Assembly: GCA_046329535.1 (NCBI GenBank)
Contig: JAXLUN010000005.1
Coordinates: 186,001 to 250,000, forward strand
Reading direction: 5' to 3'
Length of the DNA: 64,000 nt
From: Bog-950 sp046329535
Lineage (GTDB): Bacteria > Bacteroidota > Bacteroidia > Chitinophagales > LD1
Shown here: positions 26,016 to 33,888 of the stretch, piece after piece
How the letters are laid out: every line of letters starts with the position of its first letter
How positions within the stretch are numbered: position 1 is the stretch's first letter
Position numbers and translations under genes: made by a program
Notes under the pieces: generated by a model
The model's database searches: none
What the model was told of the DNA's origin: nothing
Seen by the model: the letters and a program-made list of their open reading frames with translations, nothing else

Positions 26016-27038
26016 CTATTCAGAGAATCTGGTATCTCGAATAAACTCTTCGTCCGTCAGTGTTTTTAAAAAGGCAATTATTTTTTGTTGTTCAGCGTTT
26101 GTAAGCGGAATACCCGTTATATTGTTTTGTTGCAGCAACGTATCCAGTGTTGCAGAAACTTTAACTCCGCTGTTATAATGCTGCAATACCTCTTCCAGGG
26201 TCTGGAAACTTCCGTTATGCATGTAGGGAGGGGTCTTTTCTATATTTCTCAGCGAGGGGGTTTTAAACTTGCCTACATCTTCCGGTCTTTCAGTAATTCT
26301 GGCTCGTCCCGAATCGGAACTAAATGTATTACTGATACCGTTGTTATGAAATTTATCGTCTGAGAATAAATCTGTACTGTGGCAACCGCTGCATTTTTGC
26401 TGCACCAGATGATATCCATCCAGTTCATCGGCTGACAGGGTGCCGCCTTCATTTCTTTTCCATTTGTCGTATCGGCTATTGGCACTGACCAGCATATTCA
26501 TAAACTGGCTCATAGCCTGCAACATTTTGGGGCCGGTTATCTCGTCTGAGCCAAAAGCTGCTTTAAACAAGGGAGGGTATGGAGAGCTGTTCTTTACTTT
26601 TTGAACAGCGTTAGCGAATTCAAGGTCCATTTCTACCGGGTTTTCAATGGGTGCAATGGGAAGCATATCCAGTTGATTAATTCCACCATCCCACATGAAC
26701 TCGTTGCTCCAGGCCAGATTCATAACCGGTGGGGCGTTTCTTTTGCCCAGTAAATTATCAATACCATGACTCACCGAGTGGCCATGGTGTGTAAACGCTG
26801 AAAAAGAAATATGGCAACTACCACAACTGATGGTGTTGTCTCGTGAAAGAATCGGATCGTAAAAGAGTTTTCGGCCCAACTCAAATCCGGCAGTGGTAAC
26901 TGGATTGCTGGTGAAATTGTATTTGGGCGCAGGAAAGTTAGAGGGGATAGAAAATGCTATCTCTTCCTTATCCTTTTCTTTTTTACAGCCTGCTACCCAA
27001 AGTAACAGCAGACTAAAAACAACCCATATCTTTTTCAT
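26016..27038 (-). CDS. Di-heme cytochrome c peroxidase, MbnH-like
   Basis: A 340-residue lipoprotein (lipobox VAGC, Cys18) of the bacterial cytochrome c peroxidase/MauG family, acting in the periplasm. Two c-type heme sites are present: CGSCH at 72-76 and CSGCH at 216-220. A Met/Trp-bearing NEFMWDGG loop is near 113-119 and the C-terminal TPSLRNIEKTPPYMHNGSF signature near 265-283. Next to an MbnP-like gene, this most closely fits MbnH, which oxidises a Trp of MbnP to kynurenine and so forms a copper site. A plain peroxidase is the alternative. No methanobactin genes are visible. Confidence 0.85.
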   Translation of the reverse strand: MKKIWVVFSLLLLWVAGCKKEKDKEEIAFSIPSNFPAPKYNFTSNPVTTAGFELGRKLFYDPILSRDNTISCGSCHISFSAFTHHGHSVSHGIDNLLGKRNAPPVMNLAWSNEFMWDGGINQLDMLPIAPIENPVEMDLEFANAVQKVKNSSPYPPLFKAAFGSDEITGPKMLQAMSQFMNMLVSANSRYDKWKRNEGGTLSADELDGYHLVQQKCSGCHSTDLFSDDKFHNNGISNTFSSDSGRARITERPEDVGKFKTPSLRNIEKTPPYMHNGSFQTLEEVLQHYNSGVKVSATLDTLLQQNNITGIPLTNAEQQKIIAFLKTLTDEEFIRDTRFSE

Positions 27039-27056
27039 TGTTGAGGTTTTTAAAAC

Positions 27057-27097
27057 AGAGAGAATACAGAAGCCATGAATGCCCCGGTATTCTCTCT
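27057..27097. promoter_or_regulatory. Perfect 11-bp inverted repeat between MbnP- and MbnH-like genes
   Basis: AGAGAGAATAC (27057-27067) and GTATTCTCTCT (27087-27097) enclose 19 nt. On the minus strand the hairpin begins 10 nt after the MbnP-like stop and lies 18 nt before the MbnH-like start. A following T-rich stretch is weak, so it may be an attenuator, processing or stabilising hairpin that sets the ratio of the two proteins. Confidence 0.6.
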
Positions 27098-27106
27098 GAT
27101 TTTTAA

Positions 27107-27904
27107 TTAATCGTTATGAATGTGATTGATAGTAAACATATCGGCATAATTGTCGGCAATTACAGCACCCATAGAAGGCATCATCACCACGGCACCTGAT
27201 GCAATAGAGTAATTAGTAGGTGTGGTAAATGCCTGCAGAACATCGGCATAAACGTGAACTTCCGGATTTTTACCCTCCCGTACTTCAATGGCTTCGGTAC
27301 CTGAAATAGAAACGGTGCGAATGTTGTTGGTAGTAGCTGAAGAGTAGCCGCCATAACCACCAATATGATACATAAACATGTTCCCCATTTCGGTTGATTG
27401 AGGAGAGGTTCCTTCTATCTTAAAGAAAATGTAACCACTATTCCAGCTCCAGTACATATCAGCTCCGGCTCCTGCGGGATCCAGGTCGCCAGTACGTTGA
27501 GATACATCGGTGGTGCTGCGCAGGCTGTCTACTCCAATGATATATTTTACACTGGTGTAATCTCCGGCAGGGATATTTTCAAAAGTAATTTCCTGCGTAG
27601 AGTCTATTGACTCATCAATCAAGTGATAAGTTTCGTCTTGAGGAATGGTGTAGGTACTGCCATCGCTTTTTACCAGAACAAAATTACTTACATAGTATTT
27701 TACCTTGCTGAAGTTTACGGTTTCGCCAGCTGCTGTGGTGTAGTTGGTGGCAAAAGCAAAATCGGCCGAGCCGGCTCTGTTATCGAAATGAATGGTAACC
27801 GGGCCGCTGCCTTTCAGGCCTTCTTCTTTCTTACACGATGAAACAGAAAGGATAGCTAAGAAAAATGCTGCTGCAACAAGAGAATTCAAGTTTTTCATGT
27901 TCAA
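27107..27904 (-). CDS. MbnP-like lipoprotein
   Basis: A 265-residue lipoprotein (lipobox SVSSC, Cys24) of the MbnP family. VTIHFDNRAGS opens the mature domain, KVKYYVSNFVL lies near 68-77, and the family block ADMYWSWNSGYIFFKIEG near 149-165 carries Trp152 and Trp154, candidates for the residue turned into kynurenine by an MbnH partner. In methanotrophs MbnP binds copper; Bacteroidota homologues occur without methanobactin. The MbnH-like gene follows 68 bp downstream. It is preceded with 14 bp spacing by an outer-membrane-type protein gene, making a coherent metal-handling operon. Confidence 0.82.
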   Translation of the reverse strand: MNMKNLNSLVAAAFFLAILSVSSCKKEEGLKGSGPVTIHFDNRAGSADFAFATNYTTAAGETVNFSKVKYYVSNFVLVKSDGSTYTIPQDETYHLIDESIDSTQEITFENIPAGDYTSVKYIIGVDSLRSTTDVSQRTGDLDPAGAGADMYWSWNSGYIFFKIEGTSPQSTEMGNMFMYHIGGYGGYSSATTNNIRTVSISGTEAIEVREGKNPEVHVYADVLQAFTTPTNYSIASGAVVMMPSMGAVIADNYADMFTINHIHND

Positions 27905-27918
27905 TTTGTTTTAATTGG

Positions 27919-28839
27919 TTAATTTTTTATTGTTGAGAAATTATAAAAGATACCTGCTTCTAAATTTAACTTGTTCTGGTTTTCACCATCCCAGTTCAGC
28001 TTGTTCATTACCGCAGGTGAAAGGGTAGATGAAAAAGCAAATTGTTTGTAATAAACATCCAAGCCGATAGATGTTGTCATAAACTCTCCTCCGGTGTAGC
28101 TGAGCATTTTATGGTCTAAGCGGTTCTCGAATTGATGTTCGTAGTTGAAACCTGCGTTAGGCATTAACTGCACTTCCTTTATTTTGAAGAGGTAGAACAC
28201 GTTAATACCTGCCTGAATTTTATCGCCAAAGCGGTAGCCTTGAGGATTTGTTGTGTTGAACTTATAGCCGGTGGCGGCATTGAGTCCGAAATCTTTGTAT
28301 CGAAAGGTATAGATAGCATTGAATGGAAAATCAACGCTGCCTGTTCCCAGTTGAAGGTTAGTGTTGAACAGGTCATTTTTATTCATTGTAAAATCACCGC
28401 TGGGCAGTTTCATGCCGGCCCCTACACGCAATTGGTGTTTATCGTTTTTGCCATTGCATTTGAGCGGGTTCAGCAGATTGTACTGCAGCAGAAAGCTCCA
28501 ATCACCTAAACCGGCTGCGCTCGATTTGTTTAATCTGGACTGCTGCTGAATAAAGTTAACCGGCATAAACACCGATAGCTGTAATCTGTCATACACGTTA
28601 AATCTTCCGAAGAGTTCTGTGATGTGTAAACCCTGATTGGTAACGGTTCCGTTTTGCTCAGGATTTAAACTGGTAGTTTCGGAGAAATAACTGCGGTAGG
28701 TATAGCGCAAACCTATCACATGCTTATTCAGATTGGGGAGAATAGAATAGTTTGCCCCCGCACCGGTGCAGCAACAAGCCTGGCTGTATGTGTTGGTGGT
28801 AAATACGGTAAGCATTATCACCAGAACTAGAAATCTCAT
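27919..28839 (-). CDS. Outer-membrane beta-barrel-like protein with N-terminal Cys triplet
   Basis: A 306-residue exported protein. The signal ends near NTYSQA, and the mature protein starts with three consecutive Cys (ACCCTGAGANYSI). The rest alternates polar and hydrophobic residues and turns, as in a small outer-membrane porin or transporter-like barrel: YTYRSYFSET, FGRFNVYDRLQLSVFMPVNF, and a terminal AGIFYNF. Barrels of this kind accompany MbnP/MbnH-like pairs in Bacteroidota, where they are annotated only as transporters. Copper passage is inferred from the neighbourhood. A three-stem RNA structure lies between the upstream gene and this start. Confidence 0.75.
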   Translation of the reverse strand: MRFLVLVIMLTVFTTNTYSQACCCTGAGANYSILPNLNKHVIGLRYTYRSYFSETTSLNPEQNGTVTNQGLHITELFGRFNVYDRLQLSVFMPVNFIQQQSRLNKSSAAGLGDWSFLLQYNLLNPLKCNGKNDKHQLRVGAGMKLPSGDFTMNKNDLFNTNLQLGTGSVDFPFNAIYTFRYKDFGLNAATGYKFNTTNPQGYRFGDKIQAGINVFYLFKIKEVQLMPNAGFNYEHQFENRLDHKMLSYTGGEFMTTSIGLDVYYKQFAFSSTLSPAVMNKLNWDGENQNKLNLEAGIFYNFSTIKN

Positions 28840-28851
28840 GGATATACTTAT

Positions 28852-28932
28852 TTAATCAATCGGGAAAATTGCTGATACGGGTTCAGCAACCAGGGTTAGG
28901 ACATGACTGTACTAACCCAAAAGATTGATTAA
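28852..28932 (-). promoter_or_regulatory. Three-stem structured RNA, candidate cis-regulator
   Basis: Outer stem TTAATCAATC (28852-28861) with GATTGATTAA (28923-28932), 10 perfect pairs. Inside it are TTGCTGA (28869-28875) with TCAGCAA (28883-28889), 7 pairs around a 7-nt loop, and GGGTTAG (28893-28899) with CTAACCC (28912-28918), 7 pairs around a 12-nt loop. Together they make a three-way junction of about 81 nt, ending 12 nt from the start codon of the outer-membrane gene on the minus strand. The 5' arm overlaps the stop codon of the preceding gene. It matches no riboswitch class I can name. Confidence 0.55.
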
Positions 28933-29300
28933 GCAGATGGAGGTTTGAGTAGTGAATGCTCACTATCATTGTGATAAAGCTGACAAGCTATTATCTGAAT
29001 TCGGATAACCAAGTAGTCGGGCGTGTAGGTTGGGGTAGTTGATTTCAAATTATCAGCAATCAATTCCTCTTTTTCTTTCAGGATATTCTTGGTCTGCTTT
29101 TGTTCGCCTTCTTCAGCCTTCTTCAACTGTTTACTTAAATAGCAGTGACCATTACAATGAAGTTTGGGGTTGTTGCGGTTTTCACAAAGTTGCTGAGTGA
29201 TATAAGCTTTATTAAGATGATAATAAACTCCAATACCCACATTCACAAAAACCTGTGAAAGGATAACGATGGTTAAAAATATGGAGAGTATCTTTTTCAA
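28929..29300 (-). CDS. Small membrane protein with CX9CX3C motif, copy 2
   Basis: A 123-residue paralogue of the gene at 31455-31826. One N-terminal helix (LKKILSIFLTIVILSQVFVN) is followed by YYHLNKAY and a strictly conserved Cys/His block, CENRNNPKLHCNGHCYLSKQ, giving C-x9-C-x3-C with two His. A charged Lys/Glu helix comes next, and the last residues LLKPPSA are shared with the paralogue. I set the start at a TTG (29298-29300) because it aligns exactly with the paralogue's first codon and gives the same 123-residue length. The Cys/His block suggests metal or heme-related binding on the periplasmic side; the function is unknown. Confidence 0.72.
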   Translation of the reverse strand: MKKILSIFLTIVILSQVFVNVGIGVYYHLNKAYITQQLCENRNNPKLHCNGHCYLSKQLKKAEEGEQKQTKNILKEKEELIADNLKSTTPTYTPDYLVIRIQIIACQLYHNDSEHSLLKPPSA

Positions 29301-29368
29301 AGCTACAGCAAATGTAATGGTGATATTGGTAATTGCAAACTGATGAATATCATACAAGGAGGGTGTTT

Positions 29369-30993
29369 TTATGGATGAACGATGACTCTTTGTGCTGCTT
29401 TCTCCTGAGCGGTTTCAATGCAGATATTATATACGCCCCCAGCCGGTAGGTCAACAAATTCTGCCCCTCAGAGGCATCTGAAATTACACGATGACTTACC
29501 ATTCGGCCGGTTGCATCGCTAATGAATATATCAACCAAGGTTGGCTTTGGTAAAAAGTAACTGATTCTGAAAGTTCCATCATTTGGATTGGGGGATACCT
29601 GTAATTGTAAGGAGTGTTGACTCTGTTTGTTTAACTCGTGAACAGATGTTGCAGGCTGGTTCTTTACCAAATACACTTTAAATATTTTAGCCGATGCGCT
29701 GGTTCCGTTACTACCCATCATACTGCCTGTAAACACGTTGGCTTGAGGACTGCTGATTCCCCCATAGATATAACCTACGAGCGTTGTGTCGCTGGATAAA
29801 TCATCCAGTTTTAGAACCCCATTTTCAAATATTGGCAGGCTATCGGCAGGAATCAGCTCAGAGCCTGCACCCAGCAGAGAAGGCATTTCAACCGGCAGTT
29901 TATACTCACTCATTACGCCATTGGCATCACGTGAAACACGAGCTATAGTTTTTACAAAGGGCACGTTATTATCCTGTGTGAGTACTCCGGCACTATCAAA
30001 GTATTGTGCAATGCCGCCAAAGAAGAGGGTATGCATTTGGTTTTCAGCTGCGCTGTATACCGGTAAGTTTGCACATTGATAGTGATTGTAATATTGAGAA
30101 AAGCTATTGTTGATAGAATATCCGTTGCTATCTATATTTACACAATTGAGGTAGGGAATATCTGCCGACACCTGAAATACTCCTGAAAAAGCAGTAAGAC
30201 CTTGTTTTCCATCCGGCATAATCTGTTTAACAACATTATAATCTCTTCTATGGAATGCCAGTGTATCGGTTATTGCGGCCAGATGTGTAATGTTTATGTT
30301 GGTGCCATTATCGGATAATCGAAATTTTCGTAACTGGTTAGTATAGGTTTGTGTAAACATGCCCATTCCCATCATGTGGTGGTATGTGCCGTCAAAATTG
30401 TGACCGCCCACCAGATAATAGACATCATCAATTTTTTCCAGCTCTCCTCCGGTAACCTGAAACTCCGGATCATTTATCTGCCGGATATATGAATTGATTG
30501 AGTTGCCTGCAATTATGGCGTTAATGATTCCCGGCAGGTCAACAGCAATCAGTTTGCTGAATGTAATATGTTTAGATGCCGCTGAGCTGTATCCGTATCC
30601 GCCAATCAGATAAAGGTAATTGCCTTCCTGAAAAAACTCCGCGTTGGTAGAACTCATTTGTTCCTGTATGTCAACGGCAAGTGATGTGAGCGGAGAGGTA
30701 TAGACCTGCTGCGTTGCAGGGTTTACAACTATCAATTGATTGTTATTGCCCGAAGCGGGGAATGGCGTTCCCATCATGCCCATTCCCATAGCTTTGTGTA
30801 ATCCATCTAAACGCCCTCCGGCAATTAACCAGTAGTCGTTATACTGACCATACGCATAGGATTGAACACCCGGTAGAGAATTGATGGTGAGCGGTTCTAA
30901 ATACAAATCGAAAGGATTGCTTTGTGCCGAGATATGAAGTGTATTCAGCAGGCAACTCAGCAGTACCGGCCAGTAGAGTAATTTATTTTTCAT
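29369..30993 (-). pseudogene. Met-rich beta-propeller T9SS protein, frameshifted near its end
   Basis: An exported protein (signal ending HISAQS) with kelch-like propeller repeats (YLYLIGGYGYSS, YYLVGGHNFDG, TLFFGGI, YIYGGIS). Two Met-rich loops, AMGMGMMG near residue 70 and HHMMGMGMF near 205, resemble methionine copper-binding motifs. The T9SS domain starts QVSPNPNDGTFRISYF, but the frame then breaks. Restoring one G in the G-run at 29464-29467 (C-run on the plus strand) gives EFVDLPAGGVYNICIETAQE and a normal sorting-domain end with stop at 29369-29371. Without the correction the frame runs to 29350. The cause is probably a sequencing indel; otherwise a recent mutation. Confidence 0.7.
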
Positions 30994-31041
30994 GGTGATT
31001 GGGTTTAAGGTATCAGTGGATTATTTCGGTGGCGGTGTTGG

Positions 31042-31143
31042 TTATTCAGCATGTTCATGTTCTAATTGTGCTTGGCCGGATTTAGGAGAAGCGGCCCCTG
31101 CCGAAGCAGGAGCCAATACTTCTCTGTCTTCACCCAAAGACAT
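31042..31143 (-). CDS. Possible 33-residue peptide
   Basis: A short frame starting 6 nt after the stop of the 57-residue membrane protein gene. It encodes MSLGEDREVLAPASAGAASP followed by a Gln/His/Glu-rich end (LEHEHAE). It has no signal or helix. Position and coupling are suggestive, but so short a frame could occur by chance; no function is proposed. Confidence 0.25.
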   Translation of the reverse strand: MSLGEDREVLAPASAGAASPKSGQAQLEHEHAE

Positions 31144-31149
31144 AAAAGC

Positions 31150-31323
31150 TTAGTGAAATTCCGGATTGTTTAAAGGCCCCTCCAGGTAGCCCTCTTTTAT
31201 GAGTTGTTTAATGTCGTTATTCAGGTCCATTGCCTCATTGGTCAGCGCGTAGAGCCGGATGGCATATACCAACATAACCAGTAATATGGCCATGGTCATG
31301 AGAAGAAAAATTTCAGTACCCAT
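31150..31323 (-). CDS. 57-residue single-pass membrane protein
   Basis: A small gene between two longer ones on the same strand. The product starts MGTEIFLLMTMAILLVMLVY (one transmembrane helix), then has a short basic junction (AIRLYA) and a polar amphipathic tail ending GPLNNPEFH. The layout resembles small accessory subunits of respiratory complexes such as CcoQ/CcoH-like peptides, without a sequence match I can claim. The start codon lies 131 nt downstream of the CX9CX3C protein copy 1, and the frame is clean. Coding is supported by the Met- and Leu-rich helix and the operon setting. Confidence 0.55.
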   Translation of the reverse strand: MGTEIFLLMTMAILLVMLVYAIRLYALTNEAMDLNNDIKQLIKEGYLEGPLNNPEFH

Positions 31324-31377
31324 TGGATTTATCAGTTCATTAGAAAATATGATTGCGTGCCCAAACAGTTACACTAC

Positions 31378-31400
31378 CCTGATCGGCCTATGCGATCAGG
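31378..31400. promoter_or_regulatory. 8-bp perfect inverted repeat in the copper-like cluster
   Basis: CCTGATCG (31378-31385) and CGATCAGG (31393-31400) around GCCTATG, between the copy 1 Cys/His gene and the 57-residue gene. It could be an RNA hairpin or an operator. Confidence 0.4.
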
Positions 31401-31454
31401 CCGGCCGTGTTATGGGCAATAAAAGCCGGTATGTGTTGTGGTAGAAAAGCAGTA

Positions 31455-31826
31455 TTAAGCCGATGGCGGTTTCAGCAGCGGGTGCATGCGGTCGCATAGA
31501 TACAGGCTGCTGGCAGCGGTTCGAATTTTGACCGTGCTGTACTCGGGTAAGTAACCCGGAGAAACTGCCTGGTGGTTACTGACTATCAGTTCCTCTTTTT
31601 CTTTCAGTATATTTTTGGCCTGTTTTTGTTCGCCTTCCTCAGCCTTTTTCAGCTGTTTACTTAAATAGCAGTGCCCGTTACAATGAAGTTTCGGGTTGTT
31701 TCTGTTTTCGCAAAGGCGCTGACTGATATAGGCTTTATTGAGGTGATAATAAACTCCAATTCCAACGTTTACAAACACCTGCGAAAGGATAACGATGGTA
31801 AGAAATATGGAGATAACTTTTTTCAC
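31455..31826 (-). CDS. Small membrane protein with CX9CX3C motif, copy 1
   Basis: A 123-residue protein with N-terminal helix KKVISIFLTIVILSQVFVN, then the Cys/His block with Cys39, His48, Cys49, His52 and Cys53 (CENRNNPKLHCNGHC), a charged Glu/Lys helix and the C-terminal LLKPPSA. It is nearly identical to the 28929-29300 product over residues 1-80 and diverges in residues 85-112. It starts at a GTG (31824-31826); a good promoter (TACATTTG with TTG 20 bp away) lies just upstream. The family is unnamed to me. Duplication inside an MbnP/MbnH-like cluster suggests a role in copper or heme delivery, by inference. Confidence 0.75.
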   Translation of the reverse strand: MKKVISIFLTIVILSQVFVNVGIGVYYHLNKAYISQRLCENRNNPKLHCNGHCYLSKQLKKAEEGEQKQAKNILKEKEELIVSNHQAVSPGYLPEYSTVKIRTAASSLYLCDRMHPLLKPPSA

Positions 31827-31833
31827 GACCGCA

Positions 31834-31864
31834 CAAATGTAGCGTTTGAACGCAAATTATACAA
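31834..31864 (-). promoter_or_regulatory. Candidate promoter of the copper-like cluster
   Basis: On the minus strand TTG (31862-31864), 20 bp, TACATTTG (31834-31841), 8 bp before the GTG start of copy 1. The very short distance suggests a nearly leaderless transcript or a second start downstream. Confidence 0.45.
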
Positions 31865-31900
31865 CGGGCCGCGCGGCCATTTGAAAAACACCCGATATGA

Positions 31901-33814
31901 CTACTGCTTAATGAACGAAGACGTAAGCGTTTTACCCGCTACTACAAACGATAGATAATATACTCCTGCCTGCAGGCGGCTGCTGTTTATCTGAAGTATG
32001 CTGCTGCCCGAATGAAACTGCTGTTCCTCGTGCCATACCGTCTGTCCGGTTTCATTGGTCATTCTTATCTCGGTGTTTCTGGTTTCATCGGTTTCTATGC
32101 GCAGCTGCAGCATATCGCTGACCGGATTAGGATATATATGGAAAGAAAAGTTGAATGCGGATAAACGAATGACTGAATTGTTATTGGCGAGTATCCATAG
32201 CTCGGGGTCAAACAGCAAGGTATCTGCGGTGAACGGAAGATTCAGTTCATACGATTGGTCGTTTTGGTTATTGTATAAAACGATGGTGGTGTCGCGGGTG
32301 GCATTTTTGAAATGAAAGGGCAGGGGCATTTCGTAGCAGGATACGGAGGGGTCGGAGGTGGATTGATGAATGGTTAAAGAGACCCGATTGGCAAAGTTTT
32401 GTGACCAGTTGATGGTGTAGGTTGGAAAGCCCTTACCGTAAATCCACTGGTTGAAAAAGAACTGGAGGTTTCGGCCACTGGCGGCTTCCAGGTGCAAGCG
32501 TAAATCGGCTGTCGTGGCAAACGAGTAGCTGAGGTTAACATCGTTTACATAGTTATGAAGACCCCGGTAAAAGAGACTATCGCCCAATACAAAACGAAGC
32601 ATGTGCAGCACCATGGCCCCTTTGGAATAACTCAGGTGTGGATTGAAAATGCGGCTTACGCTCGTGGTGTCACTGCACCACACCGAGCCGCTGGGTTCTT
32701 TGAGCGCACCGGCCATGCGGGTTTCAATAAACGAGCGCCAGTAAAAGGGCTCTATGTTTTCGTAACAGAGGCCGCTTAAGTAGGTGGCAAAACCTTCATT
32801 CAGCCATATATCTTCCCAACTGGCACAGGTTACCTTGTCGCCAAACCAGTGGTGAGCCAATTCATGGGCCATGAGTTCAAAACCAAAATCGTTTAAGAAA
32901 GTAATGGTTTGGTGCTCCATGCCTCCATTCCAGCCAAACTCGGCCATACCATATTTTTCTTGGCTGAAAGGATAGCGGCCAAACAGCGAGTCGTAAAGCT
33001 GTATCATGGCGATTACCCGGGGCGAGCCGCCCTGCGCCTGAGCCAGATGCTCGGGATAGGCAAAGTTGATGACCGGCAGGCTATCGGTAGCGTAAGGCAC
33101 ATAATTGGTATAAACTTCGTAATTGGTTACCGCTAAACATACGAGATAGGCTGCAATGGGATATCGGTGTTTCCACCGGTAGGTCTTGTTGGAACCATGA
33201 AGCGTTTCGCTTTGCAGCAAACCATTACTGGCTACGCGATAGGCTGCCGGAGTGGTGACCTCTACATCCAGCGAATCAACTTTATCGCTCAGGTTTTGCT
33301 TGCAGGGCCACCAGTCTTTGGCGCCATAAGGTTCGCTCAGGGTCCAGATAACGGGCACACTGTCGTGCGTGGTTTGAATAAAGGAACCGAAACCCTCGCC
33401 ACCGCTGGGGGCGCCCTGATAATACACCGTTACCGAGTCGGTAAGGCCTGCGGGCAGCAGACTGCTGAAAGAAATATGGATGATGTTATTGGTATGTGTA
33501 AACGGCAGAGCCGCACCGTGATAAATAACACTATCGGTATGCAGCGTATCGCTGAGGTCAAACTCTATGCTGAGCAGGTCGGCATCGGGAATAAAGCGGG
33601 TGGTAATGGCACCGGTAATGTAATTCACAGCAGGGTCAATATACAGTTGCAGGCGGGCGTGAATGATGTTGCTGTTGCTGATAGCCCCGCGCTCGGCTTT
33701 GTGCAGGCGCATAAAGGCCTTCTGCTCGGCTTCGGCAATGGGTATGGACTGCTGCTGAGCCTTAACCTGAGTGGCATGAGCTAAAACAAGCAGGATAAGA
33801 AACAGGTTTTTCAT
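31901..33814 (-). CDS. M1-family metalloaminopeptidase with T9SS sorting domain
   Basis: A 637-residue exported zinc aminopeptidase. The signal peptide is MKNLFLILLVLAHATQVKAQ. The N-terminal beta domain is followed by the substrate motif GWNGGMEHQ (a variant of GAMEN) and the zinc site HELAHHWFGD with the third ligand Glu in WLNEGFATYLSG. The M1 C-terminal helical domain appears trimmed. A T9SS sorting domain follows (HIYPNPVSDMLQLRI, then QAGVYYLSFVVAGKTLTSSF). ATG at 33812-33814 is chosen over an upstream in-frame start because it begins the signal peptide. A weak -7 element (TATCTTCG, 33823-33830) precedes it. It is likely to release N-terminal residues from extracellular peptides. Confidence 0.92.
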   Translation of the reverse strand: MKNLFLILLVLAHATQVKAQQQSIPIAEAEQKAFMRLHKAERGAISNSNIIHARLQLYIDPAVNYITGAITTRFIPDADLLSIEFDLSDTLHTDSVIYHGAALPFTHTNNIIHISFSSLLPAGLTDSVTVYYQGAPSGGEGFGSFIQTTHDSVPVIWTLSEPYGAKDWWPCKQNLSDKVDSLDVEVTTPAAYRVASNGLLQSETLHGSNKTYRWKHRYPIAAYLVCLAVTNYEVYTNYVPYATDSLPVINFAYPEHLAQAQGGSPRVIAMIQLYDSLFGRYPFSQEKYGMAEFGWNGGMEHQTITFLNDFGFELMAHELAHHWFGDKVTCASWEDIWLNEGFATYLSGLCYENIEPFYWRSFIETRMAGALKEPSGSVWCSDTTSVSRIFNPHLSYSKGAMVLHMLRFVLGDSLFYRGLHNYVNDVNLSYSFATTADLRLHLEAASGRNLQFFFNQWIYGKGFPTYTINWSQNFANRVSLTIHQSTSDPSVSCYEMPLPFHFKNATRDTTIVLYNNQNDQSYELNLPFTADTLLFDPELWILANNNSVIRLSAFNFSFHIYPNPVSDMLQLRIETDETRNTEIRMTNETGQTVWHEEQQFHSGSSILQINSSRLQAGVYYLSFVVAGKTLTSSFIKQ

Positions 33815-33822
33815 GGCGGTGA

Positions 33823-33830
33823 CGAAGATA
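33823..33830 (-). promoter_or_regulatory. Candidate -7 element of the M1 peptidase gene
   Basis: CGAAGATA on the plus strand, TATCTTCG on the minus strand (TAnnTTyG), only 9 bp before the start codon; same sequence as before the YitT gene. Confidence 0.3.
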
Positions 33831-33888
33831 GGCAAAGGCCGCACGTGATGTACACGAATTTTTAAAATGAGATACCTATACGGGTTAA

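Noticed and set aside
33167..33784. 205-residue plus-strand frame antisense to the M1 peptidase
   Set aside because: Overlaps a clear metalloprotease gene; no motif or signal.
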